Below are positions 55,782 to 64,000 of a stretch of 64,000 nucleotides of DNA, in pieces. The notes beneath the pieces are model-generated. The model was not told the DNA's origin. It saw only the letters and a list, made by a program, of their open reading frames with translations, and made no database searches. How positions within the stretch are numbered: position 1 is the stretch's first letter; each line of letters starts with the position of its first letter. Source of the DNA: Haliscomenobacter hydrossis DSM 1100 (GTDB lineage Bacteria > Bacteroidota > Bacteroidia > Chitinophagales > Saprospiraceae); NCBI RefSeq assembly GCF_000212735.1, contig NC_015510.1:6387001-6451000 (forward strand), read 5' to 3'. A program made the position numbers and the translations under genes.

Positions 55782-55812
55782 TACGAAGAACTTTGTTTTA
55801 ATGGTAATTTGT

Positions 55813-55855
55813 AAAGCGCTTTCCGGGTCGAGGGGATCTGGAGGGCGCTTTTTCA
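55813..55855 (+). terminator. Intrinsic terminator after the lipocalin-like gene
   Basis: AAAGCGC pairs with GCGCTTT around a GC-rich loop, followed by a short T-run. Confidence 0.6.
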
Positions 55856-55861
55856 TTTAAC

Positions 55862-58800
55862 TCAGTTGTTTATCCGTTTTACATGTTGAACAATTTTGCT
55901 GTACAGGATCTGTTCGTCAAAAGGTTTGGATATATAATCATTCATGCCAGCGGCCTGGCATTTCTCAAAATCAACGGTCGTAACATCCGCAGTAAGTGCG
56001 ATGATGGGGGTTTGAATGTTCATTTCATTGCGAATGTAGGCCGTGGCTTCAAAACCACTCATTTCCGGCATTTTTAAGTCCATCAAAATAATGTCGTACT
56101 TGTTTTTTTGGAGTTTTTCGATGGCCATTTTTCCATTGTTGGCCAGGTCAAATGTAAATCCAAAGTCGGACAACAGGGTTTTCATCAGCAGTTGATTCAT
56201 TTCAACGTCTTCAACCACCAATATTTTCACGTTGGTGATGGCTGCTTTTTCCAAAAAATCCTTTCGGTCGAAATCAACTTTATGGTTGTTTTCGATAGCG
56301 ACAAGCGATTTTACTTTTTTGAAACTCAAAGAGAAACTGAAAGTTGAACCTTTATCTACCTTACTTTTCACCTTTACGTTCCCGCCCTGCAATTTCACCA
56401 TTTGTTTGACAATGGCCAGTCCCAGCCCCGTTCCTCCGTTCAATCGGGTTGTCTCCGGTGCGATTTGTTCAAAAGCATCGAATATCTGTTTCAGGTTGTT
56501 TTCCGGAATACCAATACCCGTGTCACTGACGGAGAATTCGACACTTACATGATCCTGGTCTTCTTTCAACAGGTCCACCCGCACTGTTATTTTTCCTGCG
56601 TTGGTAAACTTTACGGCATTGCTGATCAGGTTCAACATGATTTGACGCAAACGCACGGGATCGCCAACGAGTATCTCCGGAACGTTCGTATCGTATTGTT
56701 TGATCAAGACCAAATTTTTCTCCTGCATTTTGGTTTCGAACAAATGCAGCATGTCGGAAACGGAAGAAAATAAACGAAAGGGGCTGTGCTCAAATACCAT
56801 TTTTCCGGCCTCGACTTTGGCCAGATCCAGAATGTCATTGATGAGGATGATCAGTGATTCTCCAGAAACTTTAATGGCATTGATGTATTCTTTTTGCGCC
56901 TCATTTAACTTGGTTTTCATCACTACATTGGTAAAGCCAATGATGGCATTCATGGGCGTGCGGATTTCGTGGCTCATGTTTGACAAAAATTGCTGTTTGG
57001 CTTTTACCGCTTCTTCGGCGATTTTGGTTTTTTGTTCCGCAATTCTTTTGGCTTCCATCAATTCATCGAGGACTTGTTTTTCTTTCTTTTGGAGTTCCAG
57101 AGCCAATTTTCTTGCGTCGGTGATGTCCACCATCGTCAGCACAATCAATTCTTCGTTTTTGCTTTTCTGAACGATGCGATGCGCATTGAGCAACAGGGTT
57201 TTGGGACCAACTATTGAAAAATCGAGGTCAACTTCAAAATTGTGAAAGCGGTTGTTTTTGGGCACGATGTCTTCGAGTAGCTCGCGCAGAGCGGGGATAT
57301 TCCATTGATTGTTGCTCAGCTTGAACATGGAGGTGCCAATAATGTCTTCTTCGGCGACTTTAAATGTGGCGCAGAACGATTCATTGGCCGAGCGGATGCG
57401 GATGTTTTTGTCCAATACCAGCATGGGCTCATGCACAGTGGCCAGAATCGTTTCATAATACGTATACAATTCTTCAATTTGTTGAATGCGGGCGTTTAGT
57501 TCGTGGTTGCTGGTGGTCAGTTCCTCGTTGGTAGATTCAATTTCTTCCTTGGAGGTTTCCAGTTCTTCGTTTAAACTTTGCAACTCTTCATTGCTGGAAA
57601 TAATTTCTTCATTGGCGCTTTGCAATTCTTCATTGGCCGCCTCGTGGTCTTGGGTAATGGAGTTCATATACGCCCGGGCAGCAGCCAGTTCTTCTTCCAG
57701 TTTTTTGATCCTGCGGTCTTTGGCGATGGAATTTTTTTCCCCGCTCTCCATCGGGGAGTCGGCTATATCAATTTGCTGTCCCGTAAAAACAACCAACAAC
57801 AAGGGTTCTTCCCCTTCAACTTTGAGCGGAGATACTTCGATGTTAACGATTTGTACCGTGTTGCCTACCACATCACGATTCATTTCAATGCCGGTTTTGC
57901 GCACCGGCTGTTTGGTCTTGATGGCCTCATGAATGGCATTGCGCAGTTCGAAAGTGATTTCGAGGTGCGACATTTTTAAAATGTTGAAACTCGCTTTACC
58001 TGGGCCATGCTGGAGATATAAGGTAGTAGAACCCCGAAATTGCAGGATGTCCAGATCGTGATTGATGATCACACTTGCGGGTACATATTGACCCAACAGT
58101 ACGGCATCAAAGGCACTGCTCAAGTCAGCTTTAGGGGTGGACGGTATCTTTTTAGGCATGGTAGTAACAGATCTGTCTTTATCGAGTGAGCTGGGTTGTA
58201 AAATACGCGGACTTATTTCGGGAATTCGATAAGTACCCGAATTTTTTTTGCGGGAATAGATTTTGTATTTTTTGTTCAGAGCAGTAAAAAGCTGGGTAGA
58301 AGCACCAATGGTTTCTGATTTACCGAGCATCAGGCATCCGTCTTCATTTAGGGCATAGTGAAGGGTGGAAATGATTTTTTTCTGAGCAGTGGTATCCAGA
58401 TAGATCAACAGATTGCGGCAACTGATAAAGTCCATGCGGGAAAAAGGGGGGTCGCTCAAAATGTTGTGCTCCGCAAAAACACAGACGTCGCGGAGGGTTT
58501 TGTTGATGCGGTACTTGTCCCTCGATTTGGTGAAAAATTGCTGCATGCGTTGGGGCGAAACATGGATAAGTTCGTGTGCGGAGTATTCACCAACCCGGGC
58601 GGTACTGATGGCCTGGGCACTGAGGTCGGAAGCAAAAATTTGAAAAGGGATGTGATGGTTTTGCTGGTTTTGCAATTCAAACAAGATCATGGCAATGGAA
58701 TACACTTCTTCGCCAGTGGCACAAGCCACCACCCAGATGCGTAGCGTTTCACCAGATTTTTTACTTTTAAGCAAGCTGGACAAAACGCTGCTGGCTAACA

Positions 58801-59842
58801 CTTTAAAGACTTCGGCATCTCTAAAAAAATCGGTCACATTGATGAGCAAGTCCTGATACAAGAGGTCTACTTCTGCGGGTTTTTGGGCCAACAGTTCATT
58901 GTAGTGCTTCAAGGTATCCATTTTATGGATCACCATCCGGCGCAGCATCCGCCGCTTGATGGTACTCATTTTATAGTGGCTGAAATCAACGCCATTTTTT
59001 TTGTGGATGAGTTGCAGGATGTTTTTTAGGTTGGGGTTGCTGTTTGCAATGGCATCTTCCGGGGCAGGTTTTACACCAGTTCTTTTCACCAAAGGATGTT
59101 TGCTCATCCAGTTCAATTCCTGGGCAATCTTTTGCGGGGAAAAAATGAAATCAACCACCCCTTCAGCAATAGCAGATTGTGGCATGCTGCTGAATTTTGC
59201 TGAATCGTCCTGCGCAAAAGTGATGCCTCCGGCCAGCTTGATTTCTTTTAGCCCACGTGTACCATCACTGGCGCTGCCGGATAGTACGATGCCAATCACA
59301 TTTTCTTTGTGGGTTTCGGCCAGGGAAGAAAAAAGTACGTCGATGGAGAGATTAGAGGTCTTGTTTTGCGGACGGGGAATCAGTTTGATGTGCCCGTCGA
59401 CTACTTCAATGTCCCGGTTGTAGGGCATCACATACACCTGATCGGCTTGCATCTTGTCCATGTCCTCAATGTCCTGCACCGGCATGGCGGTTGCTTTTGA
59501 CAAAATTGGACTCAGCATACTTTTGTGATCAGGGCTGAGGTGCTGCACGTAGATGAACGCCATGCCGGTATTGGGAGAAAGATTTTGCAACAGCTGCGTG
59601 ATGGCTTCGAGCCCACCCGCCGAAGCCCCAATGGCCACTACGGGGAAGGGGTGTGGCCCCTCTGGCTCTGCTGGAGGGAGTGCAGGTTTGTCTTGTACTT
59701 TTTTGTTTCTGGTCTTGAGTTTTGGCCCTTCATTCGCGCTCGGATTGGCTGGGGCAGAGGTTCCTTTTTTTGAACGCGCCTTTTTTTTATCGGGAAGTGG
59801 ATTAGATTTCATTGTACCATATTTAGCATACAAATAAGCCAT
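55862..59842 (-). CDS. CheB-CheR-PAS hybrid histidine kinase
   Basis: The 1326-residue protein joins several modules. A CheB methylesterase (about 67-250) has Ser in IGASAGG (74), His in QHLSPDHKS (101) and Asp in SASDGTRG (193). A CheR methyltransferase (about 276-500) has NVTDFFRD, WVVACATGEEVYS and SCRNLLIYL. PAS-like domains and a long coiled coil (about 725-800) follow. A further PAS domain leads to HisKA with SHEIRTPMN (His about 957), a HATPase, and a receiver domain with the phosphate-accepting Asp in ILMDLKMPE (about 1254). No chemoreceptor gene lies near, so the CheB/CheR part probably acts on a different system. A start at 59812 (MKSNP) is equally possible. Confidence 0.92.
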   Translation of the reverse strand: MAYLYAKYGTMKSNPLPDKKKARSKKGTSAPANPSANEGPKLKTRNKKVQDKPALPPAEPEGPHPFPVVAIGASAGGLEAITQLLQNLSPNTGMAFIYVQHLSPDHKSMLSPILSKATAMPVQDIEDMDKMQADQVYVMPYNRDIEVVDGHIKLIPRPQNKTSNLSIDVLFSSLAETHKENVIGIVLSGSASDGTRGLKEIKLAGGITFAQDDSAKFSSMPQSAIAEGVVDFIFSPQKIAQELNWMSKHPLVKRTGVKPAPEDAIANSNPNLKNILQLIHKKNGVDFSHYKMSTIKRRMLRRMVIHKMDTLKHYNELLAQKPAEVDLLYQDLLINVTDFFRDAEVFKVLASSVLSSLLKSKKSGETLRIWVVACATGEEVYSIAMILFELQNQQNHHIPFQIFASDLSAQAISTARVGEYSAHELIHVSPQRMQQFFTKSRDKYRINKTLRDVCVFAEHNILSDPPFSRMDFISCRNLLIYLDTTAQKKIISTLHYALNEDGCLMLGKSETIGASTQLFTALNKKYKIYSRKKNSGTYRIPEISPRILQPSSLDKDRSVTTMPKKIPSTPKADLSSAFDAVLLGQYVPASVIINHDLDILQFRGSTTLYLQHGPGKASFNILKMSHLEITFELRNAIHEAIKTKQPVRKTGIEMNRDVVGNTVQIVNIEVSPLKVEGEEPLLLVVFTGQQIDIADSPMESGEKNSIAKDRRIKKLEEELAAARAYMNSITQDHEAANEELQSANEEIISSNEELQSLNEELETSKEEIESTNEELTTSNHELNARIQQIEELYTYYETILATVHEPMLVLDKNIRIRSANESFCATFKVAEEDIIGTSMFKLSNNQWNIPALRELLEDIVPKNNRFHNFEVDLDFSIVGPKTLLLNAHRIVQKSKNEELIVLTMVDITDARKLALELQKKEKQVLDELMEAKRIAEQKTKIAEEAVKAKQQFLSNMSHEIRTPMNAIIGFTNVVMKTKLNEAQKEYINAIKVSGESLIILINDILDLAKVEAGKMVFEHSPFRLFSSVSDMLHLFETKMQEKNLVLIKQYDTNVPEILVGDPVRLRQIMLNLISNAVKFTNAGKITVRVDLLKEDQDHVSVEFSVSDTGIGIPENNLKQIFDAFEQIAPETTRLNGGTGLGLAIVKQMVKLQGGNVKVKSKVDKGSTFSFSLSFKKVKSLVAIENNHKVDFDRKDFLEKAAITNVKILVVEDVEMNQLLMKTLLSDFGFTFDLANNGKMAIEKLQKNKYDIILMDLKMPEMSGFEATAYIRNEMNIQTPIIALTADVTTVDFEKCQAAGMNDYISKPFDEQILYSKIVQHVKRINN

Positions 59843-60011
59843 GGAATAAATCTCTCCTTGATCAAGTGTTGGCTGCTAAAACGGGCCAAGAAGTGTGCTT
59901 GGTAAATATAAGGAAATTATGCGAGGAAATAATTTTTTGTTTTGCAAGCGCTGAAGCGCGGTACCGTGAATCAAGGTTGGGTAGCTATCTAAAAAAGGGT
60001 ACAATTGAAGA

Positions 60012-60671
60012 TTAGGCGGCCATGCCCACCATTTCCGCATACGTATAAAACTGCACCCCCCCAGTTTCTTTTTTTGCCACTGCAATCATCGCCTTGGCTA
60101 CCGTTTTTACGTCAATCGCTTTGTATTGTGCCGGAATCATAAAAGCCAGCGCAAGCATTAGCCCCTGACCAATTCTCTCTCCAAGCCGGAATTCCGCTCT
60201 TTGCCCCAACAACATCGATGGCCGGAAAATGGACACGGAAGGAAGTCCCAAACTGCTGACTTTTTCTTCCACCTCGCCTTTGAGTTTCAGGTAAAAATTG
60301 CGGCTTTGGCCATCGGCACCAATGGAGGAAACCAGCAAGAATTTGGGACAAGCCGTAGCCGCACAGAAGCGGGCAGCATTTACCGGGATGTCGTAATCAA
60401 TTTTGCGGTAGGCCACCATGTCGCCATTTACTTGTTTGAGGGTGGTGCCCACCGAGCAAAAGACCACATCGCTACCTGCAATGGCGGCCTGGTAAGCGAC
60501 TTCGTCGGCAAAATCCAATAAAATGAGTTTCACCTTGGGGTGATTCAGGTCAAGCGGGCGACGTACCAACACTTTGATGTTTGAAAAATCAGGGTCTTCC
60601 AACAGCTGTTGGAGGATCTGACTGCCGATCAATCCGGTTGCACCGATGAGGGTAGCGGTTTTTTGTGCCAT
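60012..60671 (-). CDS. NAD(P)-binding atypical short-chain dehydrogenase-like protein
   Basis: The 219-residue product has the Rossmann motif TLIGATGLIGSQIL, a likely NADP-binding RRP segment and CSVGTTLKQ. A YxxxK-like YLKLK follows at about residue 127. The fold resembles HTATIP2/epimerase-like SDR proteins that lack a known substrate. It starts one base after the stop codon of the upstream 477-residue gene, so the two are co-transcribed. Confidence 0.85.
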   Translation of the reverse strand: MAQKTATLIGATGLIGSQILQQLLEDPDFSNIKVLVRRPLDLNHPKVKLILLDFADEVAYQAAIAGSDVVFCSVGTTLKQVNGDMVAYRKIDYDIPVNAARFCAATACPKFLLVSSIGADGQSRNFYLKLKGEVEEKVSSLGLPSVSIFRPSMLLGQRAEFRLGERIGQGLMLALAFMIPAQYKAIDVKTVAKAMIAVAKKETGGVQFYTYAEMVGMAA

Positions 60672-60672
60672 T

Positions 60673-62106
60673 TTAGGTTAAGTGTGGGTGCAAGATAACA
60701 TGGTTGATCTTCTTCTCCAATACCTCCAACAACCAACCCCGATCGGTCAACAATTGCACTGCTTGCACTTTTTCCCGTAATGCTTCCATTTGTTCCGGTT
60801 TCCGGCGAATGATCTGAAACAGCAGTTCACAAAAATTGAGGTAGGTTTGTTTCAATGCCCCGGAAATTTGTCGGTTGCGCTTGAGAAAAATGGTAAATGC
60901 CGCCAACAAGGACAAGAGCGGCTTGATTGAATCCGCTTCATAATACAGTTTTGCCAGCAGCACCCTGGCACCGAGGTAATAATTGAGATCTGAGTAACTC
61001 ACCTGGTTGAGCAAAGTTTGAGCTTCTTCGATGCGGCCTGTGTAATAGTATAATTCAGCCTGGTTGAAAGCCAGGGCATCTGTCCGCAAATTGGCCGGCA
61101 AGCGCTCGGCGTAGCGCTCGATGAAGGATTCAATTTCCTCAAATTTTTGGAGCCGCAGGGAGAGTTTAACCACATTGGTAAAAGTCCAGGGTGATATTTC
61201 CTTGCCTTCCAGCAGCACCCCGTGGTCCAAACCGTGGTAATACAGCGTCAGTGCCTCCTGTACATACTGTCCTTTGCCTTGGCGAATTTTGCGCGCACAG
61301 TAGTTGATGGCAAACAAGTAGACGTCGCGCAGCGTGCCCCCCTGTCCTTCTTCGGCCAGAATGGTTTGGCGCAAGGTCAAAAAATGTGCTTCATTTTCTT
61401 CTTCTTGCAAGGCTTTTAAAATGACGTAGTGCAACTGGATCAAGGGCTCCCCAAAAAAATTTCGCGCCAGCAGGTGTTGCAACCATTCCGCTGAAATCCC
61501 CGTGTCGTATTCACCCTGCAAGATGGCTTGCCGATCCAGCATCACACAAGCGTATTGTAGTTTTTGCAAAAAATAATAGGCATCCAGGCCATCAGAGGAG
61601 TGTTGCAAGGTCAGGTCAAAGCGGCGTTGGCGACTGCGTTGAAAGGCCTGCTCGTTGGTATTCAACCAGTGCAGGCGTTCTTTTAGATAGCGTACATCGT
61701 GGGCCTGGGTTTTGGCAAAGCGCGCTTCCAGGCGGCGATTGACTTCCTGAAAGTTTTTATCCAGCTTTTTCTCTGAAAGGGCTTCATGGAGGAGCAAGTC
61801 GGGTAGTGCCCCGGATTGAAAGAGTTGTTCGATGGTCCAAAACGATTCAATCAGCCTTACCGCATCGCTGCACAGATAGCGCCATTGCTTGTCTTCAAAC
61901 GGCACATCGGGAAAAAGGGTGGCCCAAACCTGTGTTTTTTCCAATTCGACTTGCTGGTAATTGGGCCAAAACGACAACAAGTGCAACAACAACTGCTGAC
62001 AAGCTTCATTTTGGTGGAAATAACCCGCTTGGATCAAGCTTTGGAACTGCTTTACTTCTTCCGCACGGAGTGTTTTTAAGTTTATGTACAGCTTTTTCTT
62101 CTCCAA
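60673..62106 (-). CDS. Hypothetical all-helical protein
   Basis: The 477-residue product is mostly helical with degenerate TPR-like stretches, for example FNQAELYYYTGRIEEAQTLL and YLGARVLLAKLYYEADS. There is no signal peptide. I do not recognise the family, though the opening LKTLRAEEVKQFQSLIQ resembles other long hypothetical proteins of Saprospiria. It is transcribed with the SDR-like gene, one base away. Confidence 0.7.
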   Translation of the reverse strand: MEKKKLYINLKTLRAEEVKQFQSLIQAGYFHQNEACQQLLLHLLSFWPNYQQVELEKTQVWATLFPDVPFEDKQWRYLCSDAVRLIESFWTIEQLFQSGALPDLLLHEALSEKKLDKNFQEVNRRLEARFAKTQAHDVRYLKERLHWLNTNEQAFQRSRQRRFDLTLQHSSDGLDAYYFLQKLQYACVMLDRQAILQGEYDTGISAEWLQHLLARNFFGEPLIQLHYVILKALQEEENEAHFLTLRQTILAEEGQGGTLRDVYLFAINYCARKIRQGKGQYVQEALTLYYHGLDHGVLLEGKEISPWTFTNVVKLSLRLQKFEEIESFIERYAERLPANLRTDALAFNQAELYYYTGRIEEAQTLLNQVSYSDLNYYLGARVLLAKLYYEADSIKPLLSLLAAFTIFLKRNRQISGALKQTYLNFCELLFQIIRRKPEQMEALREKVQAVQLLTDRGWLLEVLEKKINHVILHPHLT

Positions 62107-62252
62107 AATTTGGCAAATTTAATTTTTGAATTAAAAATTAAATTAATTTAAAAGTCAAAAATACCTGATTTTATTCAAAAAAAGAAAAAATAAAGAACTG
62201 CTGAACTGATAAAAATCACCGACAAAGCATCAAAAATGTAATGTCAGGAAGC

Positions 62253-62284
62253 TTGACAAGCTATACTTTTTGCCCCTACCTTTA
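62253..62284 (+). promoter_or_regulatory. Candidate promoter of the dockerin-like gene
   Basis: TTG (62253-62255), a 21-base spacer and TACCTTTA (62277-62284) match the Bacteroidota consensus with one mismatch. A 100-bp palindrome lies downstream in the presumed leader. Confidence 0.45.
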
Positions 62285-62302
62285 CGCCATGTAGTGGGGC
62301 AA

Positions 62303-62402
62303 AAATAAGTGTTCATTTTTTGTTAGGCCAAAGGATTAGCTAAGACACTTGAAATGAACCGTTTATTTAGCTAATCCTCTGGTAAAATGAACACTTATTT
62401 TT
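62303..62402. repeat. 100-bp palindrome in the leader of the dockerin-like gene
   Basis: AAAATAAGTGTTCATTTT and AAAATGAACACTTATTTT are inverted, as are the inner GGATTAGCTAA / TTAGCTAATCC. The form resembles a small palindromic element. It is 43 bases before the start codon. Confidence 0.8.
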
Positions 62403-62445
62403 TCATCGCCCTATGATTTGAACTACACGAAAAAAATCATTTTTT

Positions 62446-63528
62446 ATGAAGTATATCCTTAGCATCTTTTTTTGCCTCCTGTTGGGACACAACAGCCAAG
62501 CACAAGTCATGTGGCCCGGCGACGCCAACAACAGTGGCAAAGTGAATGCTGTCGATTTGCTCTTTGTTGGTTTGGCGTACAAAAGTACGGGTCCTGCAAG
62601 GGCCAATGCCAGCACTAAATTTGAAGCACAACCATTTTCGCCCTGGGCATCATCTTTTCCCAATGGCTTGAATTTTGCTTATGCGGATGGCAATGGTGAT
62701 GGTGAAATTGACGACGACGATAATAAAGATGCAATTGAAGCGAATTTTGGCCTCACCCACGGGATCGTACAACCCGATGGATTTGCCAAAGGAAAAAAAG
62801 GAGAAGCGCCTCAGCTCAAGCTAAGCACTGCACAGCGTATCGTTGCACCGGGGGCCACCATTTTGGTTGACCTTAACCTGGGTGACGCCAGCCAGCCCGT
62901 CAATTTTTATGGCCTGGCCGTACAAATGGGGTATACCAACCGGCTGGTGCGCCAAACTGATTTTGAGGATGAAATCACCCCCTGGTTTGAAGCTGCCGGA
63001 GAAGATGGCAAAGACCTTTATGTGGATCCAGGGAATACTGGACAAGCAGAACTGGCCATCACCCGCACCAATCAAAAAGCAGTCAGCGGTTTTGGCCGCA
63101 TGGGCAAAATCAAACTGGTGATTGAAGACATCATCGTGGGTAAGCCAGTAGACACCCTGCTCATCACCATTGACAGCGTGCTGATGGTGGATCAAAGTTT
63201 CAAATCTACCGCCATTGCGCACGATACCTTAATGATTTTTATAACCAAGGATCCGAAATTGGTAGGTGTCAAAAACCTCGCCCGTGATCCGGCACTACTG
63301 AAGATAAGCCCCAACCCTAGTCGGGGCAGATTCATCGTTGAAACCCCGCTGAACATTCAGCATTGGGCCTTGTACGATCCCTTAGGGCGGGTAGTCCCCA
63401 TCCAATTACAACAACTGAGCCCTGGAAGCTGGAGCATCAACCCGGGAAATGATTCACCCGGGGTTTACCTGCTAAGGGGCCGTGGAGAACAAGGTTTTGT
63501 AAGCAAATCGATCATTCTAACGCTTTAG
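62446..63528 (+). CDS. Dockerin-like T9SS-exported protein
   Basis: The 360-residue product has a signal peptide (MKYILSIFFCLLLGHNSQA). Two calcium-binding dockerin-type I loops follow: GDANNSGKVNAVDLLFVG and ADGNGDGEIDDDDNKDAIE. A cohesin-like beta domain is possible in the middle (VDLNLGDASQPVNFYGLAVQ). The C-terminal type A T9SS sorting domain is LKISPNPSRGRFIVET with GVYLLRGRGEQG. No cohesin-bearing scaffold or glycoside hydrolase is adjacent, so cellulosome function is not implied. Confidence 0.85.
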   Translation: MKYILSIFFCLLLGHNSQAQVMWPGDANNSGKVNAVDLLFVGLAYKSTGPARANASTKFEAQPFSPWASSFPNGLNFAYADGNGDGEIDDDDNKDAIEANFGLTHGIVQPDGFAKGKKGEAPQLKLSTAQRIVAPGATILVDLNLGDASQPVNFYGLAVQMGYTNRLVRQTDFEDEITPWFEAAGEDGKDLYVDPGNTGQAELAITRTNQKAVSGFGRMGKIKLVIEDIIVGKPVDTLLITIDSVLMVDQSFKSTAIAHDTLMIFITKDPKLVGVKNLARDPALLKISPNPSRGRFIVETPLNIQHWALYDPLGRVVPIQLQQLSPGSWSINPGNDSPGVYLLRGRGEQGFVSKSIILTL

Positions 63529-63641
63529 ACTGTATCCATAAAGTCTTTCTATTGACTGATTATGCACGGGCACGCACGGCTCATTCATGGGCTGTGCTAC
63601 CTTTTCGCATGACAGTTTAACATCCAGAAAAAAATCTTAAC

Positions 63642-64000
63642 ATGAAACGTATTTTCTTCGCGTGGTTCGTAGCCGCGCTTGCCGTAGGCATGTCTTCTTG
63701 TACCAAAGAGTCTTTAACGGTATCTGCTGAAGAACTCTTCAAACTCACTGGCAATGTCAATGTATTTTGTGCCGGAAAAAACAGCACTTCGCCCAATAAA
63801 CTGCCCCTTGCCGCACAGGAATACCTGCAAAAAACTTTTAGCGACCTCCAGATCCACGATGTATATGTATTTAGCCAGGACAGCGCCATCTTCTATGGCG
63901 TAGAATTGAAAAAACTGGGGGTTGAGAAAAAAATCCTGTTCAACGCCAAAGGAGAGCTGGTCAGCGTTGGCGACGACAACGAGCGCAGTGAATACTACCT
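63642..64000 (+). CDS. Putative PepSY-like lipoprotein, 3' end outside the window
   Basis: The frame opens at 63642 and runs to the window end (119 residues visible). It begins with a lipoprotein signal (IFFAWFVAALAVGMSSC). After it, LPLAAQEYLQKTFSDLQIHDV and YGVELKKLGVEKKILFNAKGEL match the PepSY-like (DUF2874) pattern of Bacteroidota periplasmic lipoproteins. The 3' end is cut, so domain number is unknown. Confidence 0.75.
   Translation, partial: MKRIFFAWFVAALAVGMSSCTKESLTVSAEELFKLTGNVNVFCAGKNSTSPNKLPLAAQEYLQKTFSDLQIHDVYVFSQDSAIFYGVELKKLGVEKKILFNAKGELVSVGDDNERSEYY

Larger units (their letters stand above)
62107..62445. other. Gene-free interval with promoter and leader hairpin
   Basis: No gene is seen. 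It contains a candidate promoter at 62253-62284 and the palindrome at 62303-62402, both listed separately, within the region upstream of the dockerin-like gene. Confidence 0.5.

Overview
The window looks like a chromosome segment of a Bacteroidota bacterium, most likely a Saprospiria relative (Haliscomenobacter/Lewinella-like); this is inferred from gene content, not from a marker gene. Supporting signs are type IX secretion (T9SS) C-terminal sorting domains, a TonB receptor/DUF4249 pair, a DUF6089 barrel, a LytS-type kinase, and several promoters of the Bacteroidota form TTG-N19-21-TAnnTTTG. Intergenic regions are unusually rich in hairpins whose arms are short tandem repeats and whose loops are shared between distant loci.

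Layout. 1-3.9 kb: an AT-rich pair made of a TPR protein cut by the window edge and a proteasome-fold Ntn-hydrolase-like protein. 4.0-5.3 kb: tRNA-Pro(GGG), a four-helix-bundle protein, tRNA-Val(GAC) and two large hairpins. 5.3-7.1 kb: an XRE regulator with promoter and palindrome, co-transcribed with a membrane-anchored protein. 7.2-10.3 kb: prohibitin-like protein, a cysteine-tailed MarR regulator and a TPR protein. 10.3-14.5 kb: ppk1, btaA and btaB on the minus strand (polyphosphate and betaine lipid). 14.6-26.7 kb: mostly housekeeping genes (DUF6089 barrel, ABC exporter, NDH-2, YceI, MarR, ProC, RmuC, histidine kinase, ZIP transporter, MscS, EVE).

27.2-45.5 kb is the accessory region, all on the plus strand. 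It holds a 3002-residue surface protein with many Ig/PKD-like modules and a pretoxin-like C-terminus, then a separate secreted CdiA-type nuclease toxin candidate and its likely immunity protein. A secreted protein gene follows that is broken by a 154-bp palindromic element with a 5-bp target duplication, then a beta-barrel protein and two T9SS cargo proteins, one with four Cys-x5-Cys modules.

45.6-64 kb returns to core functions: PspC, LpxB, SurE, ferrochelatase, a Tat-exported aldo/keto reductase, the DUF4249/TonB receptor pair, a lipocalin-like lipoprotein, a CheB-CheR hybrid histidine kinase, an SDR-like protein, a large hypothetical protein, a dockerin-like T9SS protein and a truncated PepSY-like lipoprotein.

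The best leads for undescribed biology are the TPR/Ntn-hydrolase pair at the left edge, the split polymorphic toxin locus, the palindromic insertion element, and the family of tandem-arm hairpins with conserved loops.
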